Source: Vibrio sonorensis (GTDB lineage Bacteria > Pseudomonadota > Gammaproteobacteria > Enterobacterales > Vibrionaceae). From it: 64,000 bases of DNA. Below the pieces are notes generated by a model. It was not told the origin of the DNA and did no database searches. It saw only the letters and a program-made list of their open reading frames with translations. A program made the translations under genes and the position numbers. Below are positions 17,831-28,940 of this stretch, piece after piece (the stretch's first letter is position 1; each line of letters opens with the position of its first letter). The stretch is taken from contig NZ_LJJE01000036.1 in assembly GCF_001854765.1 (NCBI RefSeq), positions 1 to 64,000 on the forward strand, written 5' to 3'.

Positions 17831-18495
17831 AATATCAAGACCTCATTGAAGCCTGCCAGTCTGACTGGCAGGAGTACACCGAACACACATTTGTTCAGCA
17901 ACTTGCTCTGGGAACCTTGCCACAAGAGAGTTTTTTGCACTATCTCAAACAAGATTTTTTGTTCCTAAAACAATACGCTAGGGCTTATGCGTTGGCGATA
18001 TACAAAGCCCGTACCTTAGAAGATATGAGACAGGCACTACCGAGTGTTCAAGCATTGGTCGACACAGAAATTGCTCATCATGTGACGTACTGTGCAGAGT
18101 GGGGATTAAGCGAGTCTGATTTAGAAAATGAACCAGAGGATTTTGGTACGGTGGCCTACACTCGTTATGTTCTAGACGCGGGAATGGCAGGGGATTTAGT
18201 CGACTTGTACGCCGCGTTAGCTCCGTGCTCAATCGGATATGCCGTTATAGGTAAAGCGTTGCTAAACAGTGCCGAGACCAAACTGGAAGGCAACCCTTAC
18301 CGCAGTTGGATAGAGCTCTATGGCGGCGAAGAGTTCCAGACGGGTGTGGCTCAAGGAGCGGAACACTTTGACAGGCTGCTAAAAGAAATTGATATCAATA
18401 GCCAAAGAGGCCAAATCCTAGTTGAGGTGTTTAAAACCGCCACCAGAATGGAAGTGGCGTTTTGGCAACAAGGCATTAATGCTGGAGAAATCTAA
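17827..18495 (+). CDS. tenA: Aminopyrimidine aminohydrolase TenA (thiaminase II)
   Basis: 222 residues of the TenA fold, all-helical. The nucleophilic Cys is in [13 protein letters not shown] near residue 137, and [20 protein letters not shown] near residue 38 carries the conserved Asp and Tyr. It hydrolyses aminopyrimidine breakdown products of thiamine to HMP. Placed between the importer and thiM/thiE, it completes a salvage route from imported degraded thiamine. The stop overlaps the thiM start (TAATG). Confidence 0.92.
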   Translation: MKYQDLIEACQSDWQEYTEHTFVQQLALGTLPQESFLHYLKQDFLFLKQYARAYALAIYKARTLEDMRQALPSVQALVDTEIAHHVTYCAEWGLSESDLENEPEDFGTVAYTRYVLDAGMAGDLVDLYAALAPCSIGYAVIGKALLNSAETKLEGNPYRSWIELYGGEEFQTGVAQGAEHFDRLLKEIDINSQRGQILVEVFKTATRMEVAFWQQGINAGEI

Positions 18496-19283
18496 TGAAC
18501 AAGCAAACCATTGTTTCTGCATTCAATCAACTTCGCGAGAGTAAACCTTTAGTGGTGAACATCACCAACTATGTGGTTATGAACAATTCAGCGAATGCTC
18601 TATTGTCCGTGGGTGCCTCGCCAATCATGGCACACTCTAGTCAGGAACTGGCTGAGATGATGAGTTTCGCCGGCGCGTTAGTCATCAATATTGGTACACT
18701 TGATAGCCAGTGGGTACCGAGAATGTTATACGCGGTAGAACAAGCGAACAAGCATGGTAAACCCGTTGTTTTGGATCCCGTTGGTTGTGGGGCGAGTCAA
18801 CTGCGCACGGAGACGTCTCGCCAAATTGCAGCCAAAGCCGATAGCCTGATCATTCGCGGTAATGCATCAGAAATCATTGCCCTTGCTGGTGAAAAAGCAC
18901 AGAGCAAAGGTGTTGATGCCCTTGATAGCAGTGATGATGCGCTTGGTGCGGCTTGGCATCTAGTAAAAGAGTACCAAGCGAGTGTCGTGATCTCTGGCAA
19001 GACAGACTTCATTGTAACTAAAGATGATGTCGTCAAGCTGGGTAATGGGCATCCTATGATGACTTATGTGACAGGGATGGGATGCACCCTTTCGGCATTA
19101 ACTGGTGCATTTGCCGCTGTAGGCGATAAAACGGGTTTAACGGCCGCTGCGGTAATGGGGGTTGCTGGTGAGTTAGCTGCTGAGCGCTCTCGCGGGCCTG
19201 GTAGCTTCCAAATGAACTTGCTTGATGAGTTGTACCAGCTAGACGAATCTATCCTTCTCAAACACTTAATTGTGGAAGAGTAG
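18495..19283 (+). CDS. thiM: Hydroxyethylthiazole kinase ThiM
   Basis: 262 residues. [28 protein letters not shown]-type N-terminus is characteristic; the catalytic Cys lies in [14 protein letters not shown] near residue 198. It phosphorylates the thiazole alcohol recovered from thiamine breakdown, giving the substrate for ThiE. Same riboswitch operon. Confidence 0.95.
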   Translation: MNKQTIVSAFNQLRESKPLVVNITNYVVMNNSANALLSVGASPIMAHSSQELAEMMSFAGALVINIGTLDSQWVPRMLYAVEQANKHGKPVVLDPVGCGASQLRTETSRQIAAKADSLIIRGNASEIIALAGEKAQSKGVDALDSSDDALGAAWHLVKEYQASVVISGKTDFIVTKDDVVKLGNGHPMMTYVTGMGCTLSALTGAFAAVGDKTGLTAAAVMGVAGELAAERSRGPGSFQMNLLDELYQLDESILLKHLIVEE

Positions 19284-19285
19284 GT

Positions 19286-19906
19286 ATGAGCAATCCGTAT
19301 CAACTCTATTTAGTGACAGACGAGAACCAAAGTGTAGAAACGCTGGTAAATGTGGTGAAAGCCGCTGTAGCGGGTGGAGTCACAATGGTTCAAGTCAGAG
19401 AAAAGCATGGAGATATTCGCAGCTTTATCGATAGAGCTGCTGCGGTGAAAAAGGCACTTAAGGGAACATCGGTTCCCTTAATCATTAACGACAGAGTCGA
19501 TGTCGCTCTTGCCGTTGATGCCGACGGTGTGCACCTCGGTCAGTCAGATATGCCAGTGATTACGGCTCGTGAGTTATTGGGCCGTGATAAGCTGCTTGGC
19601 CTTTCGATTGAAAATGAACAGCAATTGGAACAAGCAGAGTCGCTGCCTATTGACTACATTGGGTTAAGTGCGATTTTCGCAACACCAACCAAAACGGATA
19701 CAGTACGACATTGGGGATTAAATGGGCTCGCTTGGGCGCTTCAGCGTTCTTCTTATCCGGTAGTGGCCATTGGTGGTATCAATCAATCTAACATTACTGG
19801 TGTAAGTCGAACGGGCGTTCACGGCATTGCGCTTGTGTCGGCTATTTGCCATGCAGATGACCCCGAGCAAGCGGCGAGGCAGATTAAAAACCAGTTGGTC
19901 AGTTGA
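19286..19906 (+). CDS. thiE: Thiamine-phosphate synthase ThiE
   Basis: 206 residues of a TIM-barrel. TMVQVREK near residue 34, IINDRVDVALAVDADGVHLGQ near residue 68, and the diphosphate loop IFATPTKTD near residue 131 are diagnostic. It joins HMP-PP and thiazole phosphate to thiamine phosphate. Last gene of the operon, two bases after thiM. Confidence 0.95.
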   Translation: MSNPYQLYLVTDENQSVETLVNVVKAAVAGGVTMVQVREKHGDIRSFIDRAAAVKKALKGTSVPLIINDRVDVALAVDADGVHLGQSDMPVITARELLGRDKLLGLSIENEQQLEQAESLPIDYIGLSAIFATPTKTDTVRHWGLNGLAWALQRSSYPVVAIGGINQSNITGVSRTGVHGIALVSAICHADDPEQAARQIKNQLVS

Positions 19907-19966
19907 TAACTCAACACCACCAATCTTCACAGTGGGAAGTGTAAACGGCAGACGAACGCTTAAAGA

Positions 19967-19989
19967 GTGGGAGGTTTTTACTCTCCCAC
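19967..19989. terminator. Hairpin between thiE and the convergent minus-strand gene
   Basis: Seven-base-pair stem GTGGGAG / CTCCCAC around a 9-base loop, 60 bases after thiE and just beyond the end of the convergent gene at 20007. The T-rich tail is weak in both directions. Confidence 0.45.
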
Positions 19990-20006
19990 CTTCGATTGTG
20001 ACAACG

Positions 20007-20297
20007 CTATAAATCGCGCATTAAGATTTCGTACTCTTCGCAAGCTTCTTCGATTAAACGTCCAAGCTCGTCGGCGTCTCGATTACTTAGTACTAGTTGC
20101 CAAGTGTCGGTATTATCTTGTCCTGTTAGACGAGTTTGGCTGCCGCGTTTAACAAAGCAGAGTTGATCGAAATCGGACAAATGGTGTTGACGACTTTTCT
20201 CAATTTCAACGTCGATCATACCCACTGGATTTACTTTTACGTGCACCTGAGAGTGAGTCGAATCTTGTAGTAAATAGTCCCTGTATACTGCAATCAT
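20007..20297 (-). CDS. Conserved hypothetical protein, 96 residues
   Basis: Small soluble acidic protein. I do not recognise a family. The N-terminal half is a likely beta-sheet (VHVKVNPVGMIDVEI), the C-terminal half is helical and acidic (ADELGRLIEEACEEYEIL). AAAGGAG lies 8 bases before the ATG at 20297; a GTG one codon earlier (20300) is equally possible. Convergent with thiE. Confidence 0.65.
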   Translation of the reverse strand: MIAVYRDYLLQDSTHSQVHVKVNPVGMIDVEIEKSRQHHLSDFDQLCFVKRGSQTRLTGQDNTDTWQLVLSNRDADELGRLIEEACEEYEILMRDL

Positions 20298-20613
20298 CAC
20301 TTTTGCTCCTTTGATGTCTAGTCATCCTCTTCCAAAAGTTTAGGACAGGGAAAATCTCTGTGGGACGAATTTGTGATGAAGCTTGATCTTGGTTAAAAAA
20401 TGCACAAATTTAATTAAAATGGGCTTGACGATTTACTCTCGGCTGAAGAATTAAAGAGTGATGATATTCAACTGGTTGAGTTTTTATTGTGAGATTTTCG
20501 TGCTACAAAATGGTCCGCAATGTGATAAGATCCGACCACTGTCAGCTTGACTCAAAGCATTTCTTTCGCTGACGATAATAATGACATTAGGATTCAGCAT
20601 TTATAGGGAAGGT
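20298..20613. other. Intergenic region, divergent promoters
   Basis: About 315 bases between the minus-strand hypothetical and the DUF2834 gene. It must hold promoters for both. No clear operator, RNA or repeat was recognised. Confidence 0.35.
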
Positions 20614-20937
20614 ATGAATATTCGTTTTGTTTATCTTGTATTGGCCGTCGTGGGAACCGTGTTACCATACGGTGCCCTTTTTCCGTGGTTAGTTGAAAAC
20701 GGATTAGATCTACCTCTGCTCGTTTCCGATATCGCCTCACACCCGCTCAGCCTTGTTGCTTGGTTAGACGTTGTTGTGGCGGCGGTTGCCTTACTGCTCT
20801 TTGCGAAAATTGATAGCCAGCGACATGGCATCTCTGGTTTTTGGTTAGTTTTGGTGACAACGCTGACGATAGGGGTTTCATGTGGTTTACCTCTATACCT
20901 CTATTTCCGAGAGAGGGATCTTTCCAAACAGCTCTAA
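20614..20937 (+). CDS. DUF2834 family small membrane protein
   Basis: About 107 residues with three hydrophobic helices: VYLVLAVVGTVLPYGALFPWL, LVAWLDVVVAAVALLLFA and FWLVLVTTLTIGVSCGLPLYLYF (residues about 4-24, 45-62, 75-97). The layout and the closing GLPLYLYFRER match DUF2834 proteins. Function unknown. An upstream in-frame ATG at 20581 is possible; ATG 20614 fits the family start. Confidence 0.75.
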   Translation: MNIRFVYLVLAVVGTVLPYGALFPWLVENGLDLPLLVSDIASHPLSLVAWLDVVVAAVALLLFAKIDSQRHGISGFWLVLVTTLTIGVSCGLPLYLYFRERDLSKQL

Positions 20938-20970
20938 CCAACGATATTTAAACCTCTTTTCTATTCCACT

Positions 20971-20993
20971 TATCTAGGCATTATGCCTAGATA
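20971..20993 (+). terminator. Hairpin after the DUF2834 gene, probable terminator
   Basis: Perfect 10-base-pair stem TATCTAGGCA / TGCCTAGATA with a 3-base loop, 34 bases after the stop, followed by TGATCTCTTTTT. Confidence 0.5.
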
Positions 20994-21128
20994 TGATCTC
21001 TTTTTGCCCTTTGTCCTACGGGCATTTCCCGTAAAACTACTTGAATACCGATAGATTAATCAACAGTGTCTTCTTAGCGTGTCGATCTACACGCCCTTTA
21101 AAAAAACAGAGACAAACACGAGCCAATT

Positions 21129-21323
21129 ATGCCAAGTCTACCAGTAAAAATTAATGGAGCTATAGTGGGGTGTGTAAGTACACACTTTAGCAATGGGCAC
21201 TATGAAGCTTATATCTGCACAGAGTGTAAGTTTATGAATTTAGAGTATTGTGAATCGTTGCAGAAAGAGGATAAACCAGCGCGTCCCAGTCACTGCCCGG
21301 AGTGTGTAGTTTCTAGACAGTAG
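21129..21323 (+). CDS. Small Cys-rich protein with two CxxC knuckles
   Basis: 64 residues. CTEC near residue 31 and CPEC near residue 57 could bind one zinc ion as a small zinc ribbon. Not recognised as a named family. The ribosome binding site is weak. It is 42 bases upstream of another small gene in the same direction and may be co-transcribed. Real but modest evidence: length, two spaced CxxC motifs, and codon use like the neighbours. Confidence 0.55.
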   Translation: MPSLPVKINGAIVGCVSTHFSNGHYEAYICTECKFMNLEYCESLQKEDKPARPSHCPECVVSRQ

Positions 21324-21365
21324 AGGATAGAGATACCGATTACAAGGTGATTTAAGGAGGCTAAA

Positions 21366-21590
21366 ATGGAAAGGGAATATATCTACAAGGGTTTTGTCAT
21401 ACGTGAAGTTGGCGATCGTTATCAGCTTAAAATACGCGATGATCACACCGGACACCTCAAGCTCTACTATTCCAATGATGTGCGTTCGCTAACCAAAATA
21501 GTGGATGACTTGCGAAACTTTCAACGCCCCCCCAGTGAAAACAGTAAACCAAAGAAGCGATTTTGGAATGACCTGATTGAAGAAAGCTAA
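21366..21590 (+). CDS. Hypothetical small basic protein, 74 residues
   Basis: A strong ribosome binding site (TAAGGAGG) lies before the ATG. The product has a short beta-rich N-terminus (YIYKGFVIREVGDRYQLKI) and a basic C-terminus. No family recognised. Probably in one transcript with the CxxC gene upstream. Confidence 0.6.
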   Translation: MEREYIYKGFVIREVGDRYQLKIRDDHTGHLKLYYSNDVRSLTKIVDDLRNFQRPPSENSKPKKRFWNDLIEES

Positions 21591-21819
21591 CCCTAATAAA
21601 AAAGAACCTCATCGAAAAACTCGCAAGGCTCTCAATTTCAATTAACCAAAAATCAACTTCAAACCAAGCTATCGATAACTTACTCATCAACCGCGTTTGA
21701 TCGCTAAAGAAGGTTCACAAATCTACTTTCTTTTAGTGATGCTTTTCCCTAGAAAATGGCGCATCTGCCCCTGACTGCTACATTCAAAAAAGCTTTTTAC
21801 GTCAGTTAGGTATAATTTT

Positions 21820-23892
21820 ATGGGAATCAAATATCAATCATATGTGGGCAGCGTTGATGACGCTTTGCCTTCGTTGCCGAGCCCAGCAATTGGTTCGGTG
21901 TCACTGAACACGCCAGTTGGCAATTGCATTGACCACTTTGGCAATATTTGGCTTGCAGATACCGCACACAATAGAGTGTTGGTATTTGACGGAAAGTTTA
22001 ACAAACTGCTGGCAACATTTGGCAGTGTTGGGAGTGGTACGCAAGAGTTTAACATGCCATTTAGGCTACTTCCGCACCCCGAGAAGAACTGGATGTACGT
22101 CAGTGATATCGCCAATACGCGTATTCACATATTGGAATATGACAAAGCTTTGTTGATCCGTTCGATTAAACGTTTTGGTCAAGGTGGTCGCGCTAGCTTA
22201 AAAGGGCCAAATGGTCTTGCGTTTTTCGATGGAAAACTGTGCGTTGCAGACGAGTTTTATGAAGGTGAAGGCGGTGCTAGCCGGTTGGTGATCTTCAACG
22301 AGCAAGGAAAATGGCATAGCGAAATAGCGTCGATCTCTACAGAAGATGAAGATATTCACTTGTTATGGCCGCAAGGGCTTAGCACTGATGCTGAGGGTAA
22401 TCTTTACATTGCAAATACTGGGTTTGGCAGCGTAGTTCGCTGCGATTGGAAGGGCAATGGCGTGCCTTTTGCCAGTGGCAAGCCTTACATCGACCACCTC
22501 GCTTTGGCTCGTGATGTTTCGGTGATAAAAAACAAGATCTTGATACCCGGTGGTGCGAACAACGCGATTGCCGCCTTTGAGATGGACGGGCGTCATGCAG
22601 GCGTGATCAGTGGATTCTTCTCTCCAATTCAGGTGACACAGGGCAAGGGCAAAAATGAGCTGCTGATCACCGAGCCAATACTGGCCCAACTGCAACGTCA
22701 TCGTTTGGACCTTACTCAAGTGAAAGGTGGGGTCGAGGTTGGCACTGAGTTGATTGATTCGGTTGGCGACGAGAGGGATGGAGAAGGTCAGTTGCACTTT
22801 GTCACCGCGGCGACGGGTCATATCGACCCTAAATTGGCGAACTTGCCTGTCGAACAGCAAAGTTGGCTTGAAAGCTTGTGGAACAAGCAGATTCAAACTC
22901 AAGAATCTTGGTTTAAGCTGTTTCAGTCCGAACACACCCCTGCGCTGGTCAGTTTAACCTTGAACACTCAACTAGAATGGATGCAGCGCTGGCAGCAAAC
23001 TTGGATGCGAATTCTTTTCAATGATTCGTTCGATGATCCAAAAGAGCTACTATGGATGGTGGATGCGGGTAACTTCCAGTTACAGGCGACCGAAACGGCT
23101 CAACACGATGCCGCTAGGCCTGCGAGTTTACCTTTACTCCCCGGTTCATTAGGGGTTGTGGCATATCGTCCCAAAACGCGTTTACCGGGCCAAATTGATG
23201 CTGATTTGCCAATGATTATTGTCGGAAACTACTTAACGGGAATCATCTCGGTGTATCAATATGACAACGCCATTGGCGAGCTAATCCCTTACACAGTGTT
23301 TGGTGGTATGGGGGATGACAAACATCAGTTTAACAAGCCGCAAGGTATCGCCGTTGATCCGGTGAGCAATGATATCGTTATCGCTGATTCTGGAAACAAT
23401 CGAATTTCGCGCTGGAAAATCACCGAACTCGGCACGGCAAGTCAAGTTTCGGTTTTTGGCAAGCTAGGAGATGAAAGTGGTGAGTTTCACACGCCAACAG
23501 ATGTGACGTTTGACTCTGAGGGGCATCTGTTTGTCACCGATCAAACCAACAATAGAATCGAAGTCTTTGACCAGCACAACAAGTGGATGTCTAGTTTTGG
23601 TCAAGAGGGCTACGGTAAGGCGAATAGTAATCTATTATTACCTACTAGCATTGAGTTTGATAATGGCTATCTATTTGTATCGGACTTAGTGAACAGAGCG
23701 ATTAAAGTGTTTGATCTAAAAGGACAGTTTGTAGAAAGCTTCAGTGGGTTTGGCGCAAATCCCGAGACGGGACAGTTATGGATGCCGTACTTATTGCACG
23801 TCAAAAACGGGGTGATTTACTTACCAGATTGCGCACTTAATCGCATTAACATTTACCAGTATCAGTTTGAAGAGCAAGGAGAGCAGAAATGA
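21820..23892 (+). CDS. Large cytoplasmic NHL-repeat protein with two propeller regions
   Basis: 690 residues, no signal peptide and no membrane segment. NHL repeats are clear in two blocks: about residues 30-290 (NIWLADTAHNRVLVFDG, WMYVSDIANTRIHIL) and about 460-685 (DIVIADSGNNRISRW, HLFVTDQTNNRIEVFD, YLFVSDLVNRAIKVFD). Each block could make one six-bladed beta-propeller. Between them, about residues 330-450, is a helical Trp-rich segment (WLESLWNKQ, LEWMQRWQQTWMRIL). NHL propellers usually bind proteins or RNA, or hold enzymes; nothing here shows a catalytic site. The stop overlaps the start of a small coiled-coil gene (ATGA), so the two products are probably made in a fixed ratio and may interact. 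Confidence 0.85.
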   Translation: MGIKYQSYVGSVDDALPSLPSPAIGSVSLNTPVGNCIDHFGNIWLADTAHNRVLVFDGKFNKLLATFGSVGSGTQEFNMPFRLLPHPEKNWMYVSDIANTRIHILEYDKALLIRSIKRFGQGGRASLKGPNGLAFFDGKLCVADEFYEGEGGASRLVIFNEQGKWHSEIASISTEDEDIHLLWPQGLSTDAEGNLYIANTGFGSVVRCDWKGNGVPFASGKPYIDHLALARDVSVIKNKILIPGGANNAIAAFEMDGRHAGVISGFFSPIQVTQGKGKNELLITEPILAQLQRHRLDLTQVKGGVEVGTELIDSVGDERDGEGQLHFVTAATGHIDPKLANLPVEQQSWLESLWNKQIQTQESWFKLFQSEHTPALVSLTLNTQLEWMQRWQQTWMRILFNDSFDDPKELLWMVDAGNFQLQATETAQHDAARPASLPLLPGSLGVVAYRPKTRLPGQIDADLPMIIVGNYLTGIISVYQYDNAIGELIPYTVFGGMGDDKHQFNKPQGIAVDPVSNDIVIADSGNNRISRWKITELGTASQVSVFGKLGDESGEFHTPTDVTFDSEGHLFVTDQTNNRIEVFDQHNKWMSSFGQEGYGKANSNLLLPTSIEFDNGYLFVSDLVNRAIKVFDLKGQFVESFSGFGANPETGQLWMPYLLHVKNGVIYLPDCALNRINIYQYQFEEQGEQK

Positions 23893-24128
23893 ACGATATT
23901 CTGAAAAAGGCTCGAAATAAAAGGCGCAAACATCAACAACAAGCAGAGCCGATAAGTATTCAGCAAAAAGAGTACAGCGAGCTAATTCTAGCTGAGTTTG
24001 AAGAAACGATTGAACACTGTAAAAGTGAGCAAAGCGCAGAAAGCAAGCGAGATAAGTTAGAACAGCTTAAGAGTAAGCATCAAGAGGTTAACAACCAACA
24101 CTCTCTTACTGCGCCCAACGAACTTTAG
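23889..24128 (+). CDS. Small charged coiled-coil protein coupled to the NHL gene
   Basis: 79 residues, rich in Lys, Gln and Glu, nearly all predicted helix with a basic start (ILKKARNKRRKHQQQ). It overlaps the NHL gene by 4 bases and has GGAG about 6 bases before its ATG. No family recognised. Translational coupling points to a partner of the NHL protein. Confidence 0.7.
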   Translation: MNDILKKARNKRRKHQQQAEPISIQQKEYSELILAEFEETIEHCKSEQSAESKRDKLEQLKSKHQEVNNQHSLTAPNEL

Positions 24129-24184
24129 GTAATGTTAAAGTGTCCTTTTTCACTAAACTGCAAGTTGGCAAGGACAATAAAAAA

Positions 24185-24207
24185 GGGTGCTGAAATCATC
24201 AGCACCC
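24185..24207. terminator. Terminator between the NHL pair and the convergent aga operon
   Basis: Perfect 9-base-pair stem GGGTGCTGA / TCAGCACCC with a 5-base loop. An A-run before it (24178-24184) supplies a U-tract for the minus-strand aga transcript, so it is best as the aga operon terminator. Confidence 0.7.
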
Positions 24208-24237
24208 GATACACCTATAGGGGGGAAGGTGTAGAAG

Positions 24238-26262
<2,025 letters not shown>

Positions 26263-26273
<11 letters not shown>

Positions 26274-26703
26274 CTTCTTCTACCGCTTGTTTTGGTTCGG
26301 CGTTATTGTTCATTTCGTCAAACAGCGAGGTAATGCCTCTATGTCCGCATTCAACTGCCTGTTGTCGGAATAGGGTCAGTGTTAGTTCGTCTCTTTCCAA
26401 CAGCATTTCGGCTGCCATTTGCATATTGGTGCCTGTTACCACCTCAATATCTTGTCGCTCTTGGCTTAGTAGTGAAGCGGTTCTAAATGGCGTGCCACCA
26501 AGTAAGTCGGTCAGAAAAACAATGCCTTCTCCGCTATCTAGCTCTGAGATAGCGTTTCTCATTGCTTCTTCTAACTGAGGCGTGGTCATATCGACGGGGA
26601 AGTCAATCGCCTTGAACTGAGGCTGCTCGCCAATCACCTGAACGATGGCGGCTTCTAGACCCGAAGCAAAGGCACCATGACCTGAAAGTACAACTGCAAT
26701 CAT
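26263..26703 (-). CDS. agaF: PTS system N-acetylgalactosamine-specific component IIA (mannose family)
   Basis: About 146 residues. The phospho-accepting His is in VLSGHGAFASG (His9). DLLGGTPFR near residue 65 is typical of mannose-family IIA. It passes phosphate from HPr to the IIB protein. The start at 26703 is preferred because AAGGAAAAGAAA lies just before it; an upstream in-frame ATG at 26727 would place the start inside a perfect hairpin. Belongs to the aga operon. Confidence 0.92.
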
Positions 26704-26720
26704 TTTCTTTTCCTTAATGA

Positions 26721-26741
26721 GGGCCATCCATTGGATGGCCC
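26721..26741 (-). other. Intercistronic hairpin between the IID and IIA genes
   Basis: Perfect 9-base-pair stem GGGCCATCC / GGATGGCCC with a 3-base loop, in the 54-base gap between the IID stop and the IIA start. There is no U-tract on the minus-strand RNA, so it is more likely an mRNA stabiliser or processing site than a terminator. Confidence 0.55.
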
Positions 26742-26757
26742 GAGAGCGTTAACTTGT

Positions 26758-27642
26758 TTATAGGAAGCCCATAAAGCGGCCAACAACACCTAACGTCACG
26801 GTAATACCGATCAGTTTGAGTGGACTCCAACCACGCTTGACCAGTGCGAACATGCACAAGGTGTAAACCAGTGGAAGGAAAGCAGGCATTAACTTGTCGA
26901 TTACGTCGGCTTGCAGTTTTACTACTGCGTCACCGGCGGTGATTTCTGCTGTTGTTGATAGACGTACATAGGTCGCAACTAGCGCACCGATGACGGTCAT
27001 ACCAACCATTGATGCGGCATGCCCCACCTTCTTGGTATTGGCTTTTATCACTGGTATGGCAGCCACACCCATGCGATAGGCGTAATGCGCCAATCCGAAG
27101 CGAAGACCAAAGTGCACCACGTTAAAGAGAACGATAAAGAACACCGCACCCATGATGGAGCCTTGAAGCGCAAGGTCGGCACCGATACCGCCACAGATTG
27201 GCAACAGAGTTAACCAGAACATAGCGTCCCCGATACCACCCATAGGCGCACCGACCGCGATTTTGGTATTTTGAATACTGCTGACGTTCTGCTTAGAACG
27301 CTCCATCGCCAAGATGATGCCCATAACGAAAGTCACTAGGAATGGGTGTGTGTTGAAGAAACCCATATGACCTTGCATCGCTTTTGACAGGTCCGCTTTA
27401 TTGGTGTGAATCTTCTTCAAAGCGGGCAGTAGACCGTAAAGCCAGCCTGAGGCTTGCATACGTTCAAAGTTGAACGATGCTTGCAGTAGCAGTGAACGCC
27501 AAGCCATGCGGTTGATATCTGCTTTAGTCAGTTCTACACCGACCTCTTTGTTCTCATACTCGTCTGCTGGAACTCCTGGCGCAGGTTGCACGGCCGGATC
27601 CGTTGCGCGTACATCAATTTCGTTACTTACATTAGATTCCAT
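26758..27642 (-). CDS. agaE: PTS system N-acetylgalactosamine-specific component IID
   Basis: 294 residues, mannose-family IID membrane subunit. After a hydrophilic N-terminus of about 40 residues comes WRSLLLQASFNFERMQ, typical of IID, then GAPMGGIGDAMFW near residue 130 and several hydrophobic helices to the end. With IIC it forms the transport channel. It overlaps the end of the IIC gene by 11 bases. Confidence 0.92.
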   Translation of the reverse strand: MESNVSNEIDVRATDPAVQPAPGVPADEYENKEVGVELTKADINRMAWRSLLLQASFNFERMQASGWLYGLLPALKKIHTNKADLSKAMQGHMGFFNTHPFLVTFVMGIILAMERSKQNVSSIQNTKIAVGAPMGGIGDAMFWLTLLPICGGIGADLALQGSIMGAVFFIVLFNVVHFGLRFGLAHYAYRMGVAAIPVIKANTKKVGHAASMVGMTVIGALVATYVRLSTTAEITAGDAVVKLQADVIDKLMPAFLPLVYTLCMFALVKRGWSPLKLIGITVTLGVVGRFMGFL

Positions 27643-28408
27643 CTTCGTAGTCCTCTGCTGGAGCGGTTACAGGTGCGGGTTCGGTTTTACGCATAAAGTC
27701 AATGATTGCCATGGCCGTTGCGGCAGCAGCGATGGCGAGGATAGGAAGTTCAATCCACGCAGCGGCCACGAAGCCAAGAATGAAGTAAGGGATGTAGGCA
27801 TTTTTCATCATGATCTTCATCAGTACTGCGAAGCCAATCGCAGGCATGATTCCACCAGCAACACCAAGCCCATCAATCAGATCTTTTGGTAAGGTTTCTA
27901 CGATTTTGCCTGCGTGCTCGGCACCAAGGTAAATTGGAAGGAATGCACACAAGAAGTAGAAGGTGCCAAGTACTGCCAAGGCCATGTAGTTGATCTTTTC
28001 AATGCCGTTGGTATCGGCAGATTGCGCGTACTCGTCACACTTAGACATGACTGCTGACATCGCCGAGAAGAGTAGCGTGATGCCCATTTGTACTGCGACG
28101 GCGAACGGAACGGCGACACCGACGGCAACGTTAGGTTCTACTTTTGTTGTGATAGCAAACGCAGTACCCACGATGGTGCCTATGATTACGTTTGGTGGCT
28201 GTGCTCCTGCCAATGGGGCTAGACCCATCCAGATGAGTTCTAAAGTACCGCCAACCAGAATACCGGTTTGCAGATCACCTAGGATTAGACCCACTAACGG
28301 TCCCAAAACCACTGGTCGGTGGAAGTGAGTCAAACCGTTAAAGAGGTCAAGACCAGCGACAAAGGCTAGGATGCCTAGCATCAATGCCTGTAATAGTCCT
28401 ATTTCCAT
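27632..28408 (-). CDS. agaW: PTS system N-acetylgalactosamine-specific component IIC
   Basis: 258 residues, strongly hydrophobic, mannose-family IIC: LFNGLTHFHRPVVLGPLVGLILGDLQTGI near residue 22 and the GLAPLAGAQPPN segment near 62 are diagnostic. It forms the membrane translocator with IID. Between the IIB and IID genes of the aga operon. Confidence 0.92.
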   Translation of the reverse strand: MEIGLLQALMLGILAFVAGLDLFNGLTHFHRPVVLGPLVGLILGDLQTGILVGGTLELIWMGLAPLAGAQPPNVIIGTIVGTAFAITTKVEPNVAVGVAVPFAVAVQMGITLLFSAMSAVMSKCDEYAQSADTNGIEKINYMALAVLGTFYFLCAFLPIYLGAEHAGKIVETLPKDLIDGLGVAGGIMPAIGFAVLMKIMMKNAYIPYFILGFVAAAWIELPILAIAAAATAMAIIDFMRKTEPAPVTAPAEDYEDGI

Positions 28409-28426
28409 AGCTGTTGTCCTTTTGTG

Positions 28427-28899
28427 TTAAATGAGGGAATAGAGGTTAGTTGCGCTTTCAGTAGGTACCCCTTGAATCGAGCAGGAGACACCTAGCGCTT
28501 TTAGTTTTTCAAATTCCGAAACGTCGTCAGAATCAACTGATACCGTTTTGGAAATTTGGTTTTTGCCTTCGGCGTAGTGCATGTTGCCGACATTGATATT
28601 GGCGATGGGAACGCCGCCCTCTACCAACTGGCGAAAATCTTTTGGAGTTTTGCAAACCAACAGGATGCGTTGGCGATCTGCGGCTTTGTGTATGGTGTCG
28701 ATAGCCTTTTGCACACTCCAGAAACGGATGGCGATACCATCGGCGAGCACCATTTCCATCAAGTTTTGTTGAATGGTGTCTTCGGCCACCTCTCGTTGAC
28801 GACGACAATGATGTTGGCATCGGCAAAGCCTACCCACTGAACTCCGACTTGGCCGTGAACCAAGCGCTCATCAATTCGACTTAAAACAATATTTGGCAT
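28427..28899 (-). pseudogene. agaV: PTS system N-acetylgalactosamine-specific component IIB, interrupted by a 1-base deletion
   Basis: The true start is ATG 28899 (MPNIVLSRIDERLVHGQVG), with the phosphocysteine-equivalent His of mannose-family IIB at residue 15 in DERLVHGQV. The frame runs to IIVVVNE and then shifts; the rest (VAEDTIQQNLMEMVLADGI and onward to NLYSLI) is in another frame. One A added at about 28793 gives NEEVAED and 157 residues, the normal size. Cytoplasmic; transfers phosphate to the incoming sugar. Confidence 0.85.
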
Positions 28900-28940
28900 A
28901 GGGTTGTCCTTATTAAAATAGTTTTTGTTTCACGTTGTTT

